A stretch of DNA of 64,000 nucleotides from Dechloromonas sp. (GCA_028689015.1 JAQTXC010000007.1:16937-80936), one strand, 5' to 3'. Numbered from the stretch's first letter, positions 35,846 through 43,984 are shown. Made by a program: numbers and translations. The notes: generated by a model from the sequence alone, not told the origin.

Positions 35846-36823
35846 CTACTCAGCCAGGCCTTCGCGCAACTGCTTGCGCCGGATCAGCAAGGCCAGCATC
35901 AGGCTGGCGAAGATGATGACGAGTAGGCCATAGCCCCAGTACGGATAGGAGAAGGTTGAAAATTGTGCAACCTTGCCTTCACCGAACACAGTGGGCATGA
36001 AGGGCTTGACCGTGAAGGCACCCCACGGATGCATGTTGTGGCCGAAGAACCACAGCCAGCCAGCGTAGGTGATCACGAAGAAGACCGGTAGCAGCGCCGG
36101 GACCAGCGCCAGCAGCAACTGGAAGGGACGAATTTTCGCAGTGCCGGCAATCACGACACCCATCACCGCAAGCAGCCCGAAGATGACGAGTTGCGATACC
36201 TGGCGCACGTTGTCACCCCATTGCTGGATGCGATCCATGTCCTTAAAGAACGTGCCGGATTCACGCATGTAATCCTGGACATGGCTTTCAAGATGGCCAA
36301 GCACGAACTGGTCGACAATCATCCAGGCGGCGACGGCGGCGAAGCCGGCGGTCAACACGATCAGACGCGGTTTTTTCCTGGGCAGAGCGAAGGCTGCCAT
36401 CATCACCGCGAAGAAGCCGAAGAAAAACTTGGCGAGCGGCTTTTCGACCGGCGCCCCGGTGGCGATCGGGAACATGCCGACATAGTGATTGATGGTGTTC
36501 ATCTCATGCACACAGTCGAGGCCTTCGGCCCCCTTGTCGACATTCTTCGCGGCATCAGTGATCGGGTTGTAGCGTTCATCCTCGGCGGCGAGATCCTTCT
36601 GAATGATTTCGCCGGCCATGCGCGTACCCTTGCCGGCAGCCTTGCAGCCGTTATAGACACCGTCGAAATGGAAATGGATGCGGATGCCGTCCGGGAAAGC
36701 ATCGGGCGGATAGTTCGGGGCGGTCAGCGAGACCCACCAGATCGGTGCGAAATAGGCGGCGACCAGCGCGACCAGCGCAATGAAGGTCAGCCCACCAACG
36801 ATTTTGTTCTGTTTTTCCATCAT
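35846..36823 (-). CDS. nosB: NosB-like clade II nos membrane protein
   Basis: A 325-residue integral membrane protein with about six helices and one large periplasmic loop (about residues 30-130) holding CxxA and DCVHEMN, plus His-rich segments (RIHFHFDGV, FGHNMHPWG). Such a protein sits next to nosZ in clade II clusters and is called NosB; its role is undefined but electron transfer or assembly is likely. Two adjacent ATG codons (36823 and 36820) lie behind a GAGAG. It is separated from the cytochrome gene by a hairpin. Confidence 0.78.
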   Translation of the reverse strand: MMEKQNKIVGGLTFIALVALVAAYFAPIWWVSLTAPNYPPDAFPDGIRIHFHFDGVYNGCKAAGKGTRMAGEIIQKDLAAEDERYNPITDAAKNVDKGAEGLDCVHEMNTINHYVGMFPIATGAPVEKPLAKFFFGFFAVMMAAFALPRKKPRLIVLTAGFAAVAAWMIVDQFVLGHLESHVQDYMRESGTFFKDMDRIQQWGDNVRQVSQLVIFGLLAVMGVVIAGTAKIRPFQLLLALVPALLPVFFVITYAGWLWFFGHNMHPWGAFTVKPFMPTVFGEGKVAQFSTFSYPYWGYGLLVIIFASLMLALLIRRKQLREGLAE

Positions 36824-36867
36824 GCCACTCTCTGTTCCTTTGACTCCCGCATTTTGTGCGAGAGAAA

Positions 36868-36892
36868 CGCTGCCCACCTCAGGCGGGCAGCG
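36868..36892 (-). promoter_or_regulatory. Intercistronic hairpin between the di-heme cytochrome and nosB
   Basis: CGCTGCCC (36868-36875) and GGGCAGCG (36885-36892) form an eight-base stem around a nine-base loop. On the transcript it is followed by a weak pyrimidine tract. It may partly terminate transcription or protect the upstream cytochrome/nosZ message. Confidence 0.45.
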
Positions 36893-36911
36893 GGCAAAAC
36901 AATGACTGCTC

Positions 36912-37637
36912 TTATTTCTTTTTGCCGGCCTTCGGCTTGCACATATTACCCGGCATCACCAGGCTCGACTGGTAGGCGGAAATCGCCACCAGTTGCTCGT
37001 TCGTATAAGGCTTGATGACCTTGACCATGTCCGGGTTGGCGTTGCGGCGATGGCCGTCGCGAATCTCGGTCATCTGGCGCAACAGATACTTATAGTGCTG
37101 GCCGGCGATTACCGGATAGAACTTGGTCTTGTCGCCCTCGCCGTTCTTGCCGTGGCACTCGAGGCACTGCTTTTCGTACAGTTCCTTACCCTTGGCAACC
37201 TGGATCGCGGCATCCGGACCTTCATACTTGCCATGGTCGCTAGGAATGCACAGCTTCTCGATATAGGCCGAGACGTCGGCCAGTTCCTGCGGATCGGTCA
37301 GCGTTGCGGCGAAGGGGTACATCGTCGGGTTGTCGCGCAGGCCGGCGCGGATGTCGGCCATTTGCTTGATCAGCACGGTGGTGTGCTGTCCAGCGAGCTG
37401 AGGGAAGGTGCCGTCCGGACGTCCGGCGCCGGAGGGCAGGTGGCAGGCACCGCAAACCTCGTAAGCTTCCTCGCCGTTCTTGATGTCGCCCTTGAGCTTC
37501 AGCGCTTCGATTTTTTCGCCTTCCTGGGCATTCCACTGGTAGCTCTTACCCTCGATACCCTCCTTCTTCGGAGCCGGTGGACCGGCCAAGGCGACACCTG
37601 CACTGAGCAGGCCAATCAGTAACAGTGATGCTTTCAT
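36912..37637 (-). CDS. Di-heme c-type cytochrome of the nos unit
   Basis: A 241-residue periplasmic protein with a Sec signal (about residues 1-18) and two class I cytochrome c folds: heme motifs CGACH (about residues 62-66) and CLECH (about 158-162), with later methionine ligands. The resemblance is to NosC2-type cytochromes of clade II clusters, here located directly behind the mono-heme cytochrome rather than after nosG. A probable electron carrier to NosZ. Confidence 0.85.
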   Translation of the reverse strand: MKASLLLIGLLSAGVALAGPPAPKKEGIEGKSYQWNAQEGEKIEALKLKGDIKNGEEAYEVCGACHLPSGAGRPDGTFPQLAGQHTTVLIKQMADIRAGLRDNPTMYPFAATLTDPQELADVSAYIEKLCIPSDHGKYEGPDAAIQVAKGKELYEKQCLECHGKNGEGDKTKFYPVIAGQHYKYLLRQMTEIRDGHRRNANPDMVKVIKPYTNEQLVAISAYQSSLVMPGNMCKPKAGKKK

Positions 37638-37741
37638 TTTCGATCTCCTCGATGGTGTATTGTTCGAAATGCCTGACCATTGTCGGCAGTCGAAAACCCG
37701 GATGCCTTGATACGTATCAGTTTCCGGGAACAGGGAACGAT

Positions 37742-38050
37742 CTATTTCAGTTTAGAGAGGAATACTGAAATCGCCTTCATTTCCTCATCACTCACCAGAT
37801 GCATGACACCCTTCATGGCGGCCGTCTGGCCGTTGTTACGTGCACCACTCTTGATATCTTTCATCTGCTGTTCGGCATAGGCCGCATTCTGGCCGGCAAG
37901 CTTCGGGTAATTCGGCATCAGCGGCTTGTCACCCTTCGGCCCGTGGCAGGCATTGCAGGTTTTTTCGGCATACAACGCGGCGCCATCCGGGGCCGCAATC
38001 ACTGGGCTGGCAACAAGGCCAGCAGCAAGCAGTGCAATAACAAGTTTCAT
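37742..38050 (-). CDS. Mono-heme class I cytochrome c of the nos unit
   Basis: A 102-residue periplasmic protein with a Sec signal (about residues 1-19, ending IAA), heme motif CNACH (about 33-37) and a methionine ligand region (MKGVMHLVSDEEM). It resembles cytochrome c553/c5-type carriers and may be the direct donor to the CuA site of NosZ. It follows nosZ after an 82-base gap holding a strong hairpin. Confidence 0.87.
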   Translation of the reverse strand: MKLVIALLAAGLVASPVIAAPDGAALYAEKTCNACHGPKGDKPLMPNYPKLAGQNAAYAEQQMKDIKSGARNNGQTAAMKGVMHLVSDEEMKAISVFLSKLK

Positions 38051-38071
38051 CTATTTCCCCTAAATCCGGAA

Positions 38072-38099
38072 ACAGGGGGAAGTGCTCACCACCCCCTGT
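38072..38099 (-). promoter_or_regulatory. Hairpin between nosZ and the mono-heme cytochrome gene
   Basis: ACAGGGGG (38072-38079) and CCCCCTGT (38092-38099) form a perfect eight-base stem with a twelve-base loop. No T-tract follows on the nosZ strand. A role in setting nosZ above the downstream genes by partial termination or mRNA protection is inferred. Confidence 0.45.
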
Positions 38100-38132
38100 G
38101 GTCAGCCTCAATTAAGGATCGAGGCATCCAAT

Positions 38133-40424
38133 TTACTTGACCTTCTTGGCGCCATTCTGCTCAAGATAAGTCTTGGCGCGCAGACCGATGTCAGCGGCCT
38201 TGACCTGGTATTGCCAGACTTGTTCGGCCCACAGGTTGGCCTGGTCCCAATCCTTCTTGGCAGCAGCGGCTTCGTGCTTAGCCTTGGCATCCTTGGTCTT
38301 GTTGAGCTGGTCGGTTGCATCTTCGACCATGTTCACCACGTCCGGGAAGTCCTTATAGTTGGTGCTGAGGATGTAGCCAACCACAGAATCAATGATGGCT
38401 TGCGTATCGACCACCTTCTTCACCGTCGCCTTGTAGTCGGTTTCGGTATAGCTGGCCTTGACCTCGACCGTCTTGCCCGGCTTCCAGCCCTTCGGCTTGA
38501 CCAGCAGGTAACCCTGCATTTCAAGGTGCAGCGCCGAACAGAATTCCGTGCAGTAGTACGGATAGACACCTTCCTTGTCGGCCTTGAACTTGACGGTGAC
38601 AGTCTTGCCCGGCTCAATCGAGGCATGCACGTTATAGGTCGACACCGCAAACCCGTGCGTTTCATCCTGGGCCCGTTCGAGGTTGGTCAGGTGGATGGTA
38701 ATTTCGTCACCCACTTCAGCCTCAATGGTTTCCGGTGTGATGTGCGAACGGATCAACGTACCGAAGACTTCGATCTTGTTGCCCTTCTTGACGATTTTTT
38801 CCTCGCCGGCACGAACTGCACCCGGATTCGGCTTGTCGGTACGGGAATCCGTTCCCACCTTGTAACGTACGCCCGGCTTCAGTTTGGAGGCTTCAATGGC
38901 AACCACGTAGTGCGGCTCGCCGAGCGGAATCGGCATGTCGTACAAGAGTTGCATCTTGTCGTTCGAGATGTCGATCAGCTGGTGATTTTGCGGATGCAGC
39001 GGGCCGACCGGGTTGAAACGGTCGATCGACAGCTTGTTGAGCGCAACCAGGTAACGACCCTTCGGATCGGCCGAATCACCTTCCATGGTCATCAGGTGAC
39101 CGATGTTGTAGTGCACGGAGATCTTGTCGAGCACTTTGCCGTCACAGTGATTCCATTTGACGACCTGCGAATCGACATACAGCGAGGTGTAGGCGATACA
39201 GGGCTTGGAATCGTACTGGGTGTGCAAGGGACCGAGGCCGAGCTGAACCTGGGTGTGCAGTGCATCCTTCATGCCGATGACCGGAATGCCGTACGGGTCC
39301 TTGGATTCGAACTTGCCGGCCTTGATGGCGGCCTGGATCTTCTCGAAGGAATAGACGGATACGTGGGTATCGAGCTTGCCAGCGACGGTCAGGAACTTGC
39401 CATCCGGGGTGACATCGACGCCGTGCGGCGACTTCGGTTCCGGAACCAGGAAGAGGATGCCTTCCTTGATAGCCGTTTCCATCATCAGGACCTTGTGGCC
39501 ATTGATGGTTTTTGCCTTACCGGCAGCAACCAGTTCGGCTGCTTTTTTCCAGTTGATCACGTGCAGGTAGTCGGTGTCCTTGGCGGAACAGCCGGCTTCA
39601 TACGGTGGACGACCCTTTTCGATGCCGCCGACGTAACGCTCGGAACAGAAGGAGTTGGTAAACGACCAGCCGTCGGATGGGCCCTTGCCGGCATCCGACA
39701 AATCCTGCGAGTACGGCGGCAGTTCGAGCGAAAAGGACTGCTTCGGATCGATGCGGCCTTCCTTGCGGTCGAACTTCCAGTAGGTGATGCCGCCGCGATA
39801 CTTCTCGTTGAACTCTTCGAGCGGGTAGAACTTCTTGTTCTCGAGCGGCGAAGCGTACTGGGCGGCTTCGATGATGTAGTCGGTGTTCGGTGTGACGAAG
39901 GCGCCGCCGTGTTCCGACTTAAAGATCGGGTTGACCACGATCTGCTTGGTTTCGAAGTCGCGCAGATCGATCACGGCGAGGCGCGGATTGGCCTTATCGT
40001 TGATGAACAGGAACTGGCCGTCGTACTTGCCCTGGGTTTCTGAAATGGCCGGGTGGTGCGTGTCGCCCCAGTTAATTTCCTTGCCGTCGATGTTGCCCTG
40101 GCGCAGGACGCGCTTGGATTCTTCATCGAAACCGTAGCCCTGCCAGGGTTCCGGCGTGAACACACCAATGTATTTAAGGATGCGCATCGACGGAATGCCG
40201 TAGACGATGACCTGGCCGGACTGGCCGCCCGAACTGAAGGCGACGAAGTCATCACGCTTGCCGGTCGGGACATAGGTCTTGGATGCAGCCAGCAGATCCT
40301 GCTGACTGAGGTTGCGACGTTTCATCACGTCCTGTAGCGACTCGGCGGCCCAGGCGCTTGCGGCGCTGAGCCCGATCCCGGCTGCAATGAGCAGCACGCT
40401 GGATTTGACTGCAATTTTTTGCAT
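38133..40424 (-). CDS. nosZ: Nitrous oxide reductase NosZ, clade II
   Basis: A 763-residue periplasmic copper enzyme that reduces N2O to N2. The N terminus (MQKIAVKSSVLLIAAGIG, cleaved after AWA) is a Sec signal without twin arginines, the mark of clade II. The seven-bladed propeller with CuZ ligands contains DTHHPA and further conserved histidines (EHGGAF, SPHGVD, LHTQ, MTMEGD region). The C-terminal cupredoxin domain has the CuA site CTEFCSALHLEM. The start at 40424 follows a GGGAG site nine bases upstream; the frame is open for 70 more codons, but these look non-coding. First gene of a twelve-gene leftward unit. Confidence 0.97.
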   Translation of the reverse strand: MQKIAVKSSVLLIAAGIGLSAASAWAAESLQDVMKRRNLSQQDLLAASKTYVPTGKRDDFVAFSSGGQSGQVIVYGIPSMRILKYIGVFTPEPWQGYGFDEESKRVLRQGNIDGKEINWGDTHHPAISETQGKYDGQFLFINDKANPRLAVIDLRDFETKQIVVNPIFKSEHGGAFVTPNTDYIIEAAQYASPLENKKFYPLEEFNEKYRGGITYWKFDRKEGRIDPKQSFSLELPPYSQDLSDAGKGPSDGWSFTNSFCSERYVGGIEKGRPPYEAGCSAKDTDYLHVINWKKAAELVAAGKAKTINGHKVLMMETAIKEGILFLVPEPKSPHGVDVTPDGKFLTVAGKLDTHVSVYSFEKIQAAIKAGKFESKDPYGIPVIGMKDALHTQVQLGLGPLHTQYDSKPCIAYTSLYVDSQVVKWNHCDGKVLDKISVHYNIGHLMTMEGDSADPKGRYLVALNKLSIDRFNPVGPLHPQNHQLIDISNDKMQLLYDMPIPLGEPHYVVAIEASKLKPGVRYKVGTDSRTDKPNPGAVRAGEEKIVKKGNKIEVFGTLIRSHITPETIEAEVGDEITIHLTNLERAQDETHGFAVSTYNVHASIEPGKTVTVKFKADKEGVYPYYCTEFCSALHLEMQGYLLVKPKGWKPGKTVEVKASYTETDYKATVKKVVDTQAIIDSVVGYILSTNYKDFPDVVNMVEDATDQLNKTKDAKAKHEAAAAKKDWDQANLWAEQVWQYQVKAADIGLRAKTYLEQNGAKKVK

Positions 40425-40493
40425 TTGAATATCTCCCAACAAAACAGAAGTAATACGGCCTGCCCCCATCGTCGCCTGCGACCAGATGCCGCA

Positions 40494-40508
40494 GCGACAA
40501 TTTGTCGC
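40494..40508. promoter_or_regulatory. RegA-like operator at the nosZ start point
   Basis: GCGACAATTTGTCGC is a near-perfect dyad (seven-base arms around one base) and matches the motif seen upstream of regB and at 47493. It spans the predicted nosZ transcription start (about 40502), a position that would more easily suit repression or modulation than classical activation. Confidence 0.5.
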
Positions 40509-40550
40509 ACTGTAAACCAGGCCGATTTTTAAAAAATTGATCTCTGTTAA
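40509..40550 (-). promoter_or_regulatory. FNR/DNR-dependent class II promoter of nosZ
   Basis: On the nosZ strand TTAACAGAGATCAA (40550-40537) matches an FNR/DNR-type box (TTGAT-N4-ATCAA or GTCAA) with few mismatches. Read on the plus strand it is TTGAT-CTCT-GTTAA, one mismatch from the DNR/NNR form. Exactly 22 bases downstream lies TACAGT (40514-40509), the spacing expected when a box is centred at -41.5. The predicted start is near 40502, giving a leader of about 78 bases. Confidence 0.65.
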
Positions 40551-40650
40551 TCCCAATCCGGTAATTGTGAGGAAAATGTAGAGATGCCTTTTGGCGCCGC
40601 GATCCGGGTGCCCCGGAACAGCCAAAACTCTCATTCAGAAAGGATCTTCC

Positions 40651-41106
40651 ATGCGCCATCCCGTTTTTTTCGCCGCCAGCCTGCTTTTCTCGGGCGGCTT
40701 GTTTGCCGCTGCCGCCGACCAGGTCGAAATTCATCAACCTTACGTCCGGCTCGCCCCGCCCAATGCACCGGCTGCCGGTGCCTTCATGGTGATCAGGAAT
40801 ACCGGCAGCAAAGACGTCAAAGTCGTCAAGGCCGACAATCCGGCAAGCCGGTTAACTGAACTGCACACACATCTAAACGAGGCCGGTGTCATGAAAATGC
40901 GCCAGGTGCCAGCCATCGAGATCAAGGCCGGTGGCGAAACCCAGCTCCAGCCGGGCGGCCTGCACATCATGCTGATCGAGCTCAAGGCACCAATGCAGGA
41001 AGGCGACAACATAGCAATCACCCTTGGCTTCGACGACGGCAGCAGCAAGCAGGTCGACGCCAAGGTCATTCGCCCTCTGCCGACCGGCATGCGGATGCAG
41101 CACTGA
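40651..41106 (+). CDS. PCuAC-family periplasmic copper chaperone (nos-adjacent copy)
   Basis: A 151-residue secreted protein (Sec signal about 1-20, ending AAA). It carries the PCuAC Cu(I) motif: a histidine in ELHTHLNEAGVMKMRQV and the later GGLHIML, i.e. the H-x(n)-M...H-x-M pattern. Such proteins hand Cu(I) to cytochrome oxidase CuA sites with SCO partners, and a similar job for the NosZ CuA site is plausible. An AAAGGA site precedes the ATG. It is divergent from nosZ and ends just before a strong terminator-like palindrome. A paralogue is encoded at 45842. Confidence 0.9.
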   Translation: MRHPVFFAASLLFSGGLFAAAADQVEIHQPYVRLAPPNAPAAGAFMVIRNTGSKDVKVVKADNPASRLTELHTHLNEAGVMKMRQVPAIEIKAGGETQLQPGGLHIMLIELKAPMQEGDNIAITLGFDDGSSKQVDAKVIRPLPTGMRMQH

Positions 41107-41119
41107 ACCCGAATTTTTG

Positions 41120-41159
41120 CGCGTTTCCAGGCGGTCGACCGCCTGGAAACGCGACTTTT
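41120..41159 (+). terminator. 34-base perfect palindrome with T-tract
   Basis: Bases 41120-41136 and 41137-41153 are exact reverse complements, centred on GTCGAC, and ACTTTTCC follows. It starts 14 bases after the PCuAC stop. It should fold into a very stable hairpin and act as a rho-independent terminator or attenuator before the next five genes. Confidence 0.7.
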
Positions 41160-41177
41160 CCGCCGCCAAGCCTACAC

Positions 41178-41513
41178 ATGAAAACACTGCTCACAACCCT
41201 GCTTGCACTGCTCTGCATGGCCTCCGCCCAGGCCGAACACGCCCACGGCAAGATCGACGACAGCCTGCCCGATGCCGAGCGTATCCGTTTCTGCGAGCGG
41301 ATGCGCGACCAGGCATTGCAGGCTTTCTACGACCGCGAGCATGGTCGACCGATGAAACTATTTGACGAAGACGGCAGCCACGGCCCGCGCATCGCCAATC
41401 AGATTACCCGCCGCATTTACGCCGAACCACAGATCGCCGCCCGCCGCCATGCCGAGACCTTCGGTCGCGCCACCTGCAACGAAATGATGGGGGCTGCGCC
41501 AGACAGCGACTGA
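41178..41513 (+). CDS. Small exported protein with two CxxM motifs, unknown
   Basis: A 111-residue protein with a Sec signal (about residues 1-19, ASAQA). The mature part is helical and charged and has only two cysteines, each in a C-x-x-M arrangement (FCERM and TCNEM), plus several histidines (EHAHG, REHGRP, DGSHG). I do not recognise the family. Sitting between a PCuAC and a SCO gene, it may bind copper or heme; that is inference. Confidence 0.65.
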   Translation: MKTLLTTLLALLCMASAQAEHAHGKIDDSLPDAERIRFCERMRDQALQAFYDREHGRPMKLFDEDGSHGPRIANQITRRIYAEPQIAARRHAETFGRATCNEMMGAAPDSD

Positions 41514-41605
41514 TGCAAGTCGCACGCCAAATTGATCAAGATCATTTTTGTCGACCGCCGGGCGCGAAAGAATGGCGACTCCTTGCTCCCGGACGCAAAA
41601 TCATC

Positions 41606-42283
41606 ATGCCGTCGCTGCCCCGCCTATTTCTTCCGCTGCTGCTGATCGCTGCACTGCCCGGTAGCGTGCATGCCGAAAGCGGCGCCAGTCTGTATGCGCG
41701 CCTCGCCGGCCAGGCCAAAGCCGGCACCTGCTTCGAAGTCGACATTGACCTCGAAAAGGGGCCGGGACTGAACGGCGACAATGGCGAACTGACCTACCCG
41801 ATGGCCTTCAACAACGTCACCGAGGGCTGGAGCTGGCAGCCGGGCAGCCAGCCCGGTCTGGAAGACTATTACCGCTACAAATACCTGCCGCTCGGCTCGA
41901 CCGAGGAGGCCCGCGGCGAATACCGGGCAGAAGACCAGATCGGCGAAATACAGACCATGCAGGTGCGCTGGCGCCACGATTATTTCCTCGCCTTCGACAA
42001 CATCTATGATTTCTACCGGCGCGAAGTCAATGACGCCGCCGGTTTTGCCAGCCATCTGCCGGCCGGCCTGGCCGCTAACACGGCCATGCGCGCCCGGGCC
42101 TGCCTGGAGGAACCTCTGAGCAGTGAAAGCACAACCTTCTGGAAGGCAACACACGGCCAGCCGGTCGATTTCACCCTGAAAAAACGTTACCTGATCGGCA
42201 AGCTGCAGGCCATCGATTTTGTCGACCGCCGCAGCGCGACCATCATCAGCAGCGTCACTCCCCTGCCGCAGGCGGCGCCCTGA
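41606..42283 (+). CDS. Exported protein of unknown function
   Basis: A 225-residue protein with a Sec signal (about residues 1-19, start MPSLPRLF at 41606). The frame is open back to 41513, but that extension puts polar sequence before the signal. The mature part has two cysteines (GTCFEVDID, RACLEEPLS) and aromatic-rich beta-type segments (TEGWSWQPG, DYYRYKYLPLG, NIYDFYRREV). No family recognised. Part of the rightward copper-protein run; its stop overlaps the next ORF. Confidence 0.65.
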   Translation: MPSLPRLFLPLLLIAALPGSVHAESGASLYARLAGQAKAGTCFEVDIDLEKGPGLNGDNGELTYPMAFNNVTEGWSWQPGSQPGLEDYYRYKYLPLGSTEEARGEYRAEDQIGEIQTMQVRWRHDYFLAFDNIYDFYRREVNDAAGFASHLPAGLAANTAMRARACLEEPLSSESTTFWKATHGQPVDFTLKKRYLIGKLQAIDFVDRRSATIISSVTPLPQAAP

Positions 42284-42324
42284 TGCCCAGCCCGCGCTCC
42301 ACTCCTGATCACGGATATACCATC

Positions 42325-42693
42325 ATGACCCACACCAAACCCACCCTGACCCACATGCTCGTTTTTGCCCTGGCCAGCGCATTGACCGCCGGCAACTGCC
42401 TCGCCGCCGACGAACTGCCGCCGGCCCTGCAGGCCAGCGTCCGCAGCCTCGGCCAGCTCAATGGCCTGGCCCTGGCCTGCAAGCAAATGGCGCTGAGTAC
42501 CCGCCTGCGCGACATCCTGATCCATGACGCGCCAAAGGAACGGGTGGTCGGCGAAGCATTCGAACAGGCCACCCAAGAAGCGTATCTGGCACAAGGCCAG
42601 GCCGGCAAGGCCTGCCCGGACAGCAAGTCGCTAGCCGGCCGGGTTGATGCTGCTGCCGTCGAATTGCGCCGTGTCGTCGAGCAAGCACACTGA
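42325..42693 (+). CDS. Small exported protein with CxxM motif, unknown
   Basis: A 122-residue protein with a Sec signal (about residues 1-27, ending CLA-A). The mature part is mostly helical and has a CKQM motif and a second cysteine (KACPD) about 45 residues later, an arrangement like that of the protein at 41178. An alternative start at 42283 would overlap the upstream stop (TGATG) and lengthen the head by 14 residues. Function unknown; two bases separate it from the SCO gene. Confidence 0.65.
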   Translation: MTHTKPTLTHMLVFALASALTAGNCLAADELPPALQASVRSLGQLNGLALACKQMALSTRLRDILIHDAPKERVVGEAFEQATQEAYLAQGQAGKACPDSKSLAGRVDAAAVELRRVVEQAH

Positions 42694-42695
42694 GC

Positions 42696-43301
42696 ATGGC
42701 CATGCTGCGACGCTGCCTGCTCCTGCTTTACCTCGGCTCCCTGCTGATTGCCCTGCCGGCGCTCGCCGAGCCGGCCCACAAGCTGCTCGCCGGCGAAGCC
42801 AGTGCAGTCAATCCGCGCTATCTGCTGATCGGTCCGGACGGCCAGGCGGTCAGCGACCAAGACTGGCGCGGCCGTTTCCAGCTGATTGCTTTCGGCTACA
42901 CCTATTGCCCGGACATCTGTCCGACCACGCTGGTCGACATGGCCGAACTGCTCAAACAGCTCGGCCCCGACGCCAACCGCGTCCAGAGCATTTTCATTTC
43001 GGTCGATCCGGAGCGCGACACGCCGCGCGTGCTGCAAACCTACACGCGCTTCTTCGATGAACGCATCCTCGGTCTGAGCGGCACGTCCGAACTGGTCCAG
43101 CGTGCGGCGCGCAACTACCGGGTGCGCTATGCCAAGGTCGCCGGCAAGGATGCCCAAAACTATGCGGTCGACCATTCGGCAGGACTCTATTTGCTCGATC
43201 CCGCCGGCCAGTTCGTCAAGAAATTCGCCTACGGCCGGCCGGTTGATGAAATCCTCGCCGAACTCCGCGTTTTCCTGAGCACGTTCGAAACGCAGCGCTG
43301 A
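42696..43301 (+). CDS. SCO1/SenC copper chaperone (nos-adjacent copy)
   Basis: A 201-residue protein with a Sec signal or N-terminal anchor (about residues 5-24) and a thioredoxin fold. The copper ligands are CPDIC (C71, C75) in FGYTYCPDICPTT and the conserved histidine in AVDHSAG; SVDPERDTP is also typical. SCO proteins insert copper into CuA sites, so NosZ or cytochrome oxidase are candidate clients. A second SCO gene lies at 46328. Confidence 0.9.
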   Translation: MAMLRRCLLLLYLGSLLIALPALAEPAHKLLAGEASAVNPRYLLIGPDGQAVSDQDWRGRFQLIAFGYTYCPDICPTTLVDMAELLKQLGPDANRVQSIFISVDPERDTPRVLQTYTRFFDERILGLSGTSELVQRAARNYRVRYAKVAGKDAQNYAVDHSAGLYLLDPAGQFVKKFAYGRPVDEILAELRVFLSTFETQR

Positions 43302-43345
43302 ATCCCGGCATTTAACCGAAGCCGCCCGGCTTCCCAGGAAAGATC

Positions 43346-43984
43346 ATGGCTAAACATCCGCTCCACCATTTCATAGCCCTTTGCTGCGCCACCCTGCCGC
43401 TGTTCGCCAGTGCGGCCGACGCCGCGAGCGCCCCGGCCAGCGAGAGAATCGCCCGCGGCCTGTTGCTGCAACACGCCGGCCGGATGATTTTCACGCCCTG
43501 CCGCGAGCGCACCTACGTCCAGCTCGAAGACACCTCGCCCGACCAGCAGCTCAGCGCCGCCCTGGTCAAGCTCGGCCTGGCCGAGAACAAGCCGCTTTAC
43601 GTCGAATTCACGGGGCTGGCCGAAGCCGATCGCCTCAAGGTGTCGTGGATCAATTTTGCCCACACCGATGCGCGCTGCCAGGCCAGTGCCAATCCGGATG
43701 AGAAATGGCGCGCCCTCGGCGCTGCGACGGACTGGACGATGCACCTGAGCGAGCAGCAAGTCCGGCTGAATGAAGCCGGCCAGCCCGAATTCCGCCACAA
43801 CGAGGTCGTCATTGCGGCAGGTAGCGAAACTGTAGCCATCACAGTCGGCAAGGAACAGTCCGAACAATGGCTGCTGACCCGACAGTTGTGCAGTAGCCAG
43901 GACAAGAACAGCCTGTTCGGCTGGCAGGCCGAACTGCGACGACCAGGCAAGGTCCTGCGCGGCTGTGCTTGGCAGGGCTATTGA
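43346..43984 (+). CDS. Exported protein of unknown function, four cysteines
   Basis: A 212-residue protein with a Sec signal (about residues 1-24, ASA-AD). The mature part has four cysteines (FTPCRER, DARCQAS, RQLCSSQ, RGCAWQG) suited to two disulfides and looks like a beta-barrel pair. It faintly resembles NlpE/META-type envelope domains, but I would not assign it. Last gene of the rightward copper-protein run. Confidence 0.65.
   Translation: MAKHPLHHFIALCCATLPLFASAADAASAPASERIARGLLLQHAGRMIFTPCRERTYVQLEDTSPDQQLSAALVKLGLAENKPLYVEFTGLAEADRLKVSWINFAHTDARCQASANPDEKWRALGAATDWTMHLSEQQVRLNEAGQPEFRHNEVVIAAGSETVAITVGKEQSEQWLLTRQLCSSQDKNSLFGWQAELRRPGKVLRGCAWQGY

Noticed and set aside
38082..40043. 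653-codon frame opposite nosZ
   Set aside because: nosZ is unmistakable on the other strand; the antisense product is low-complexity with no family features.
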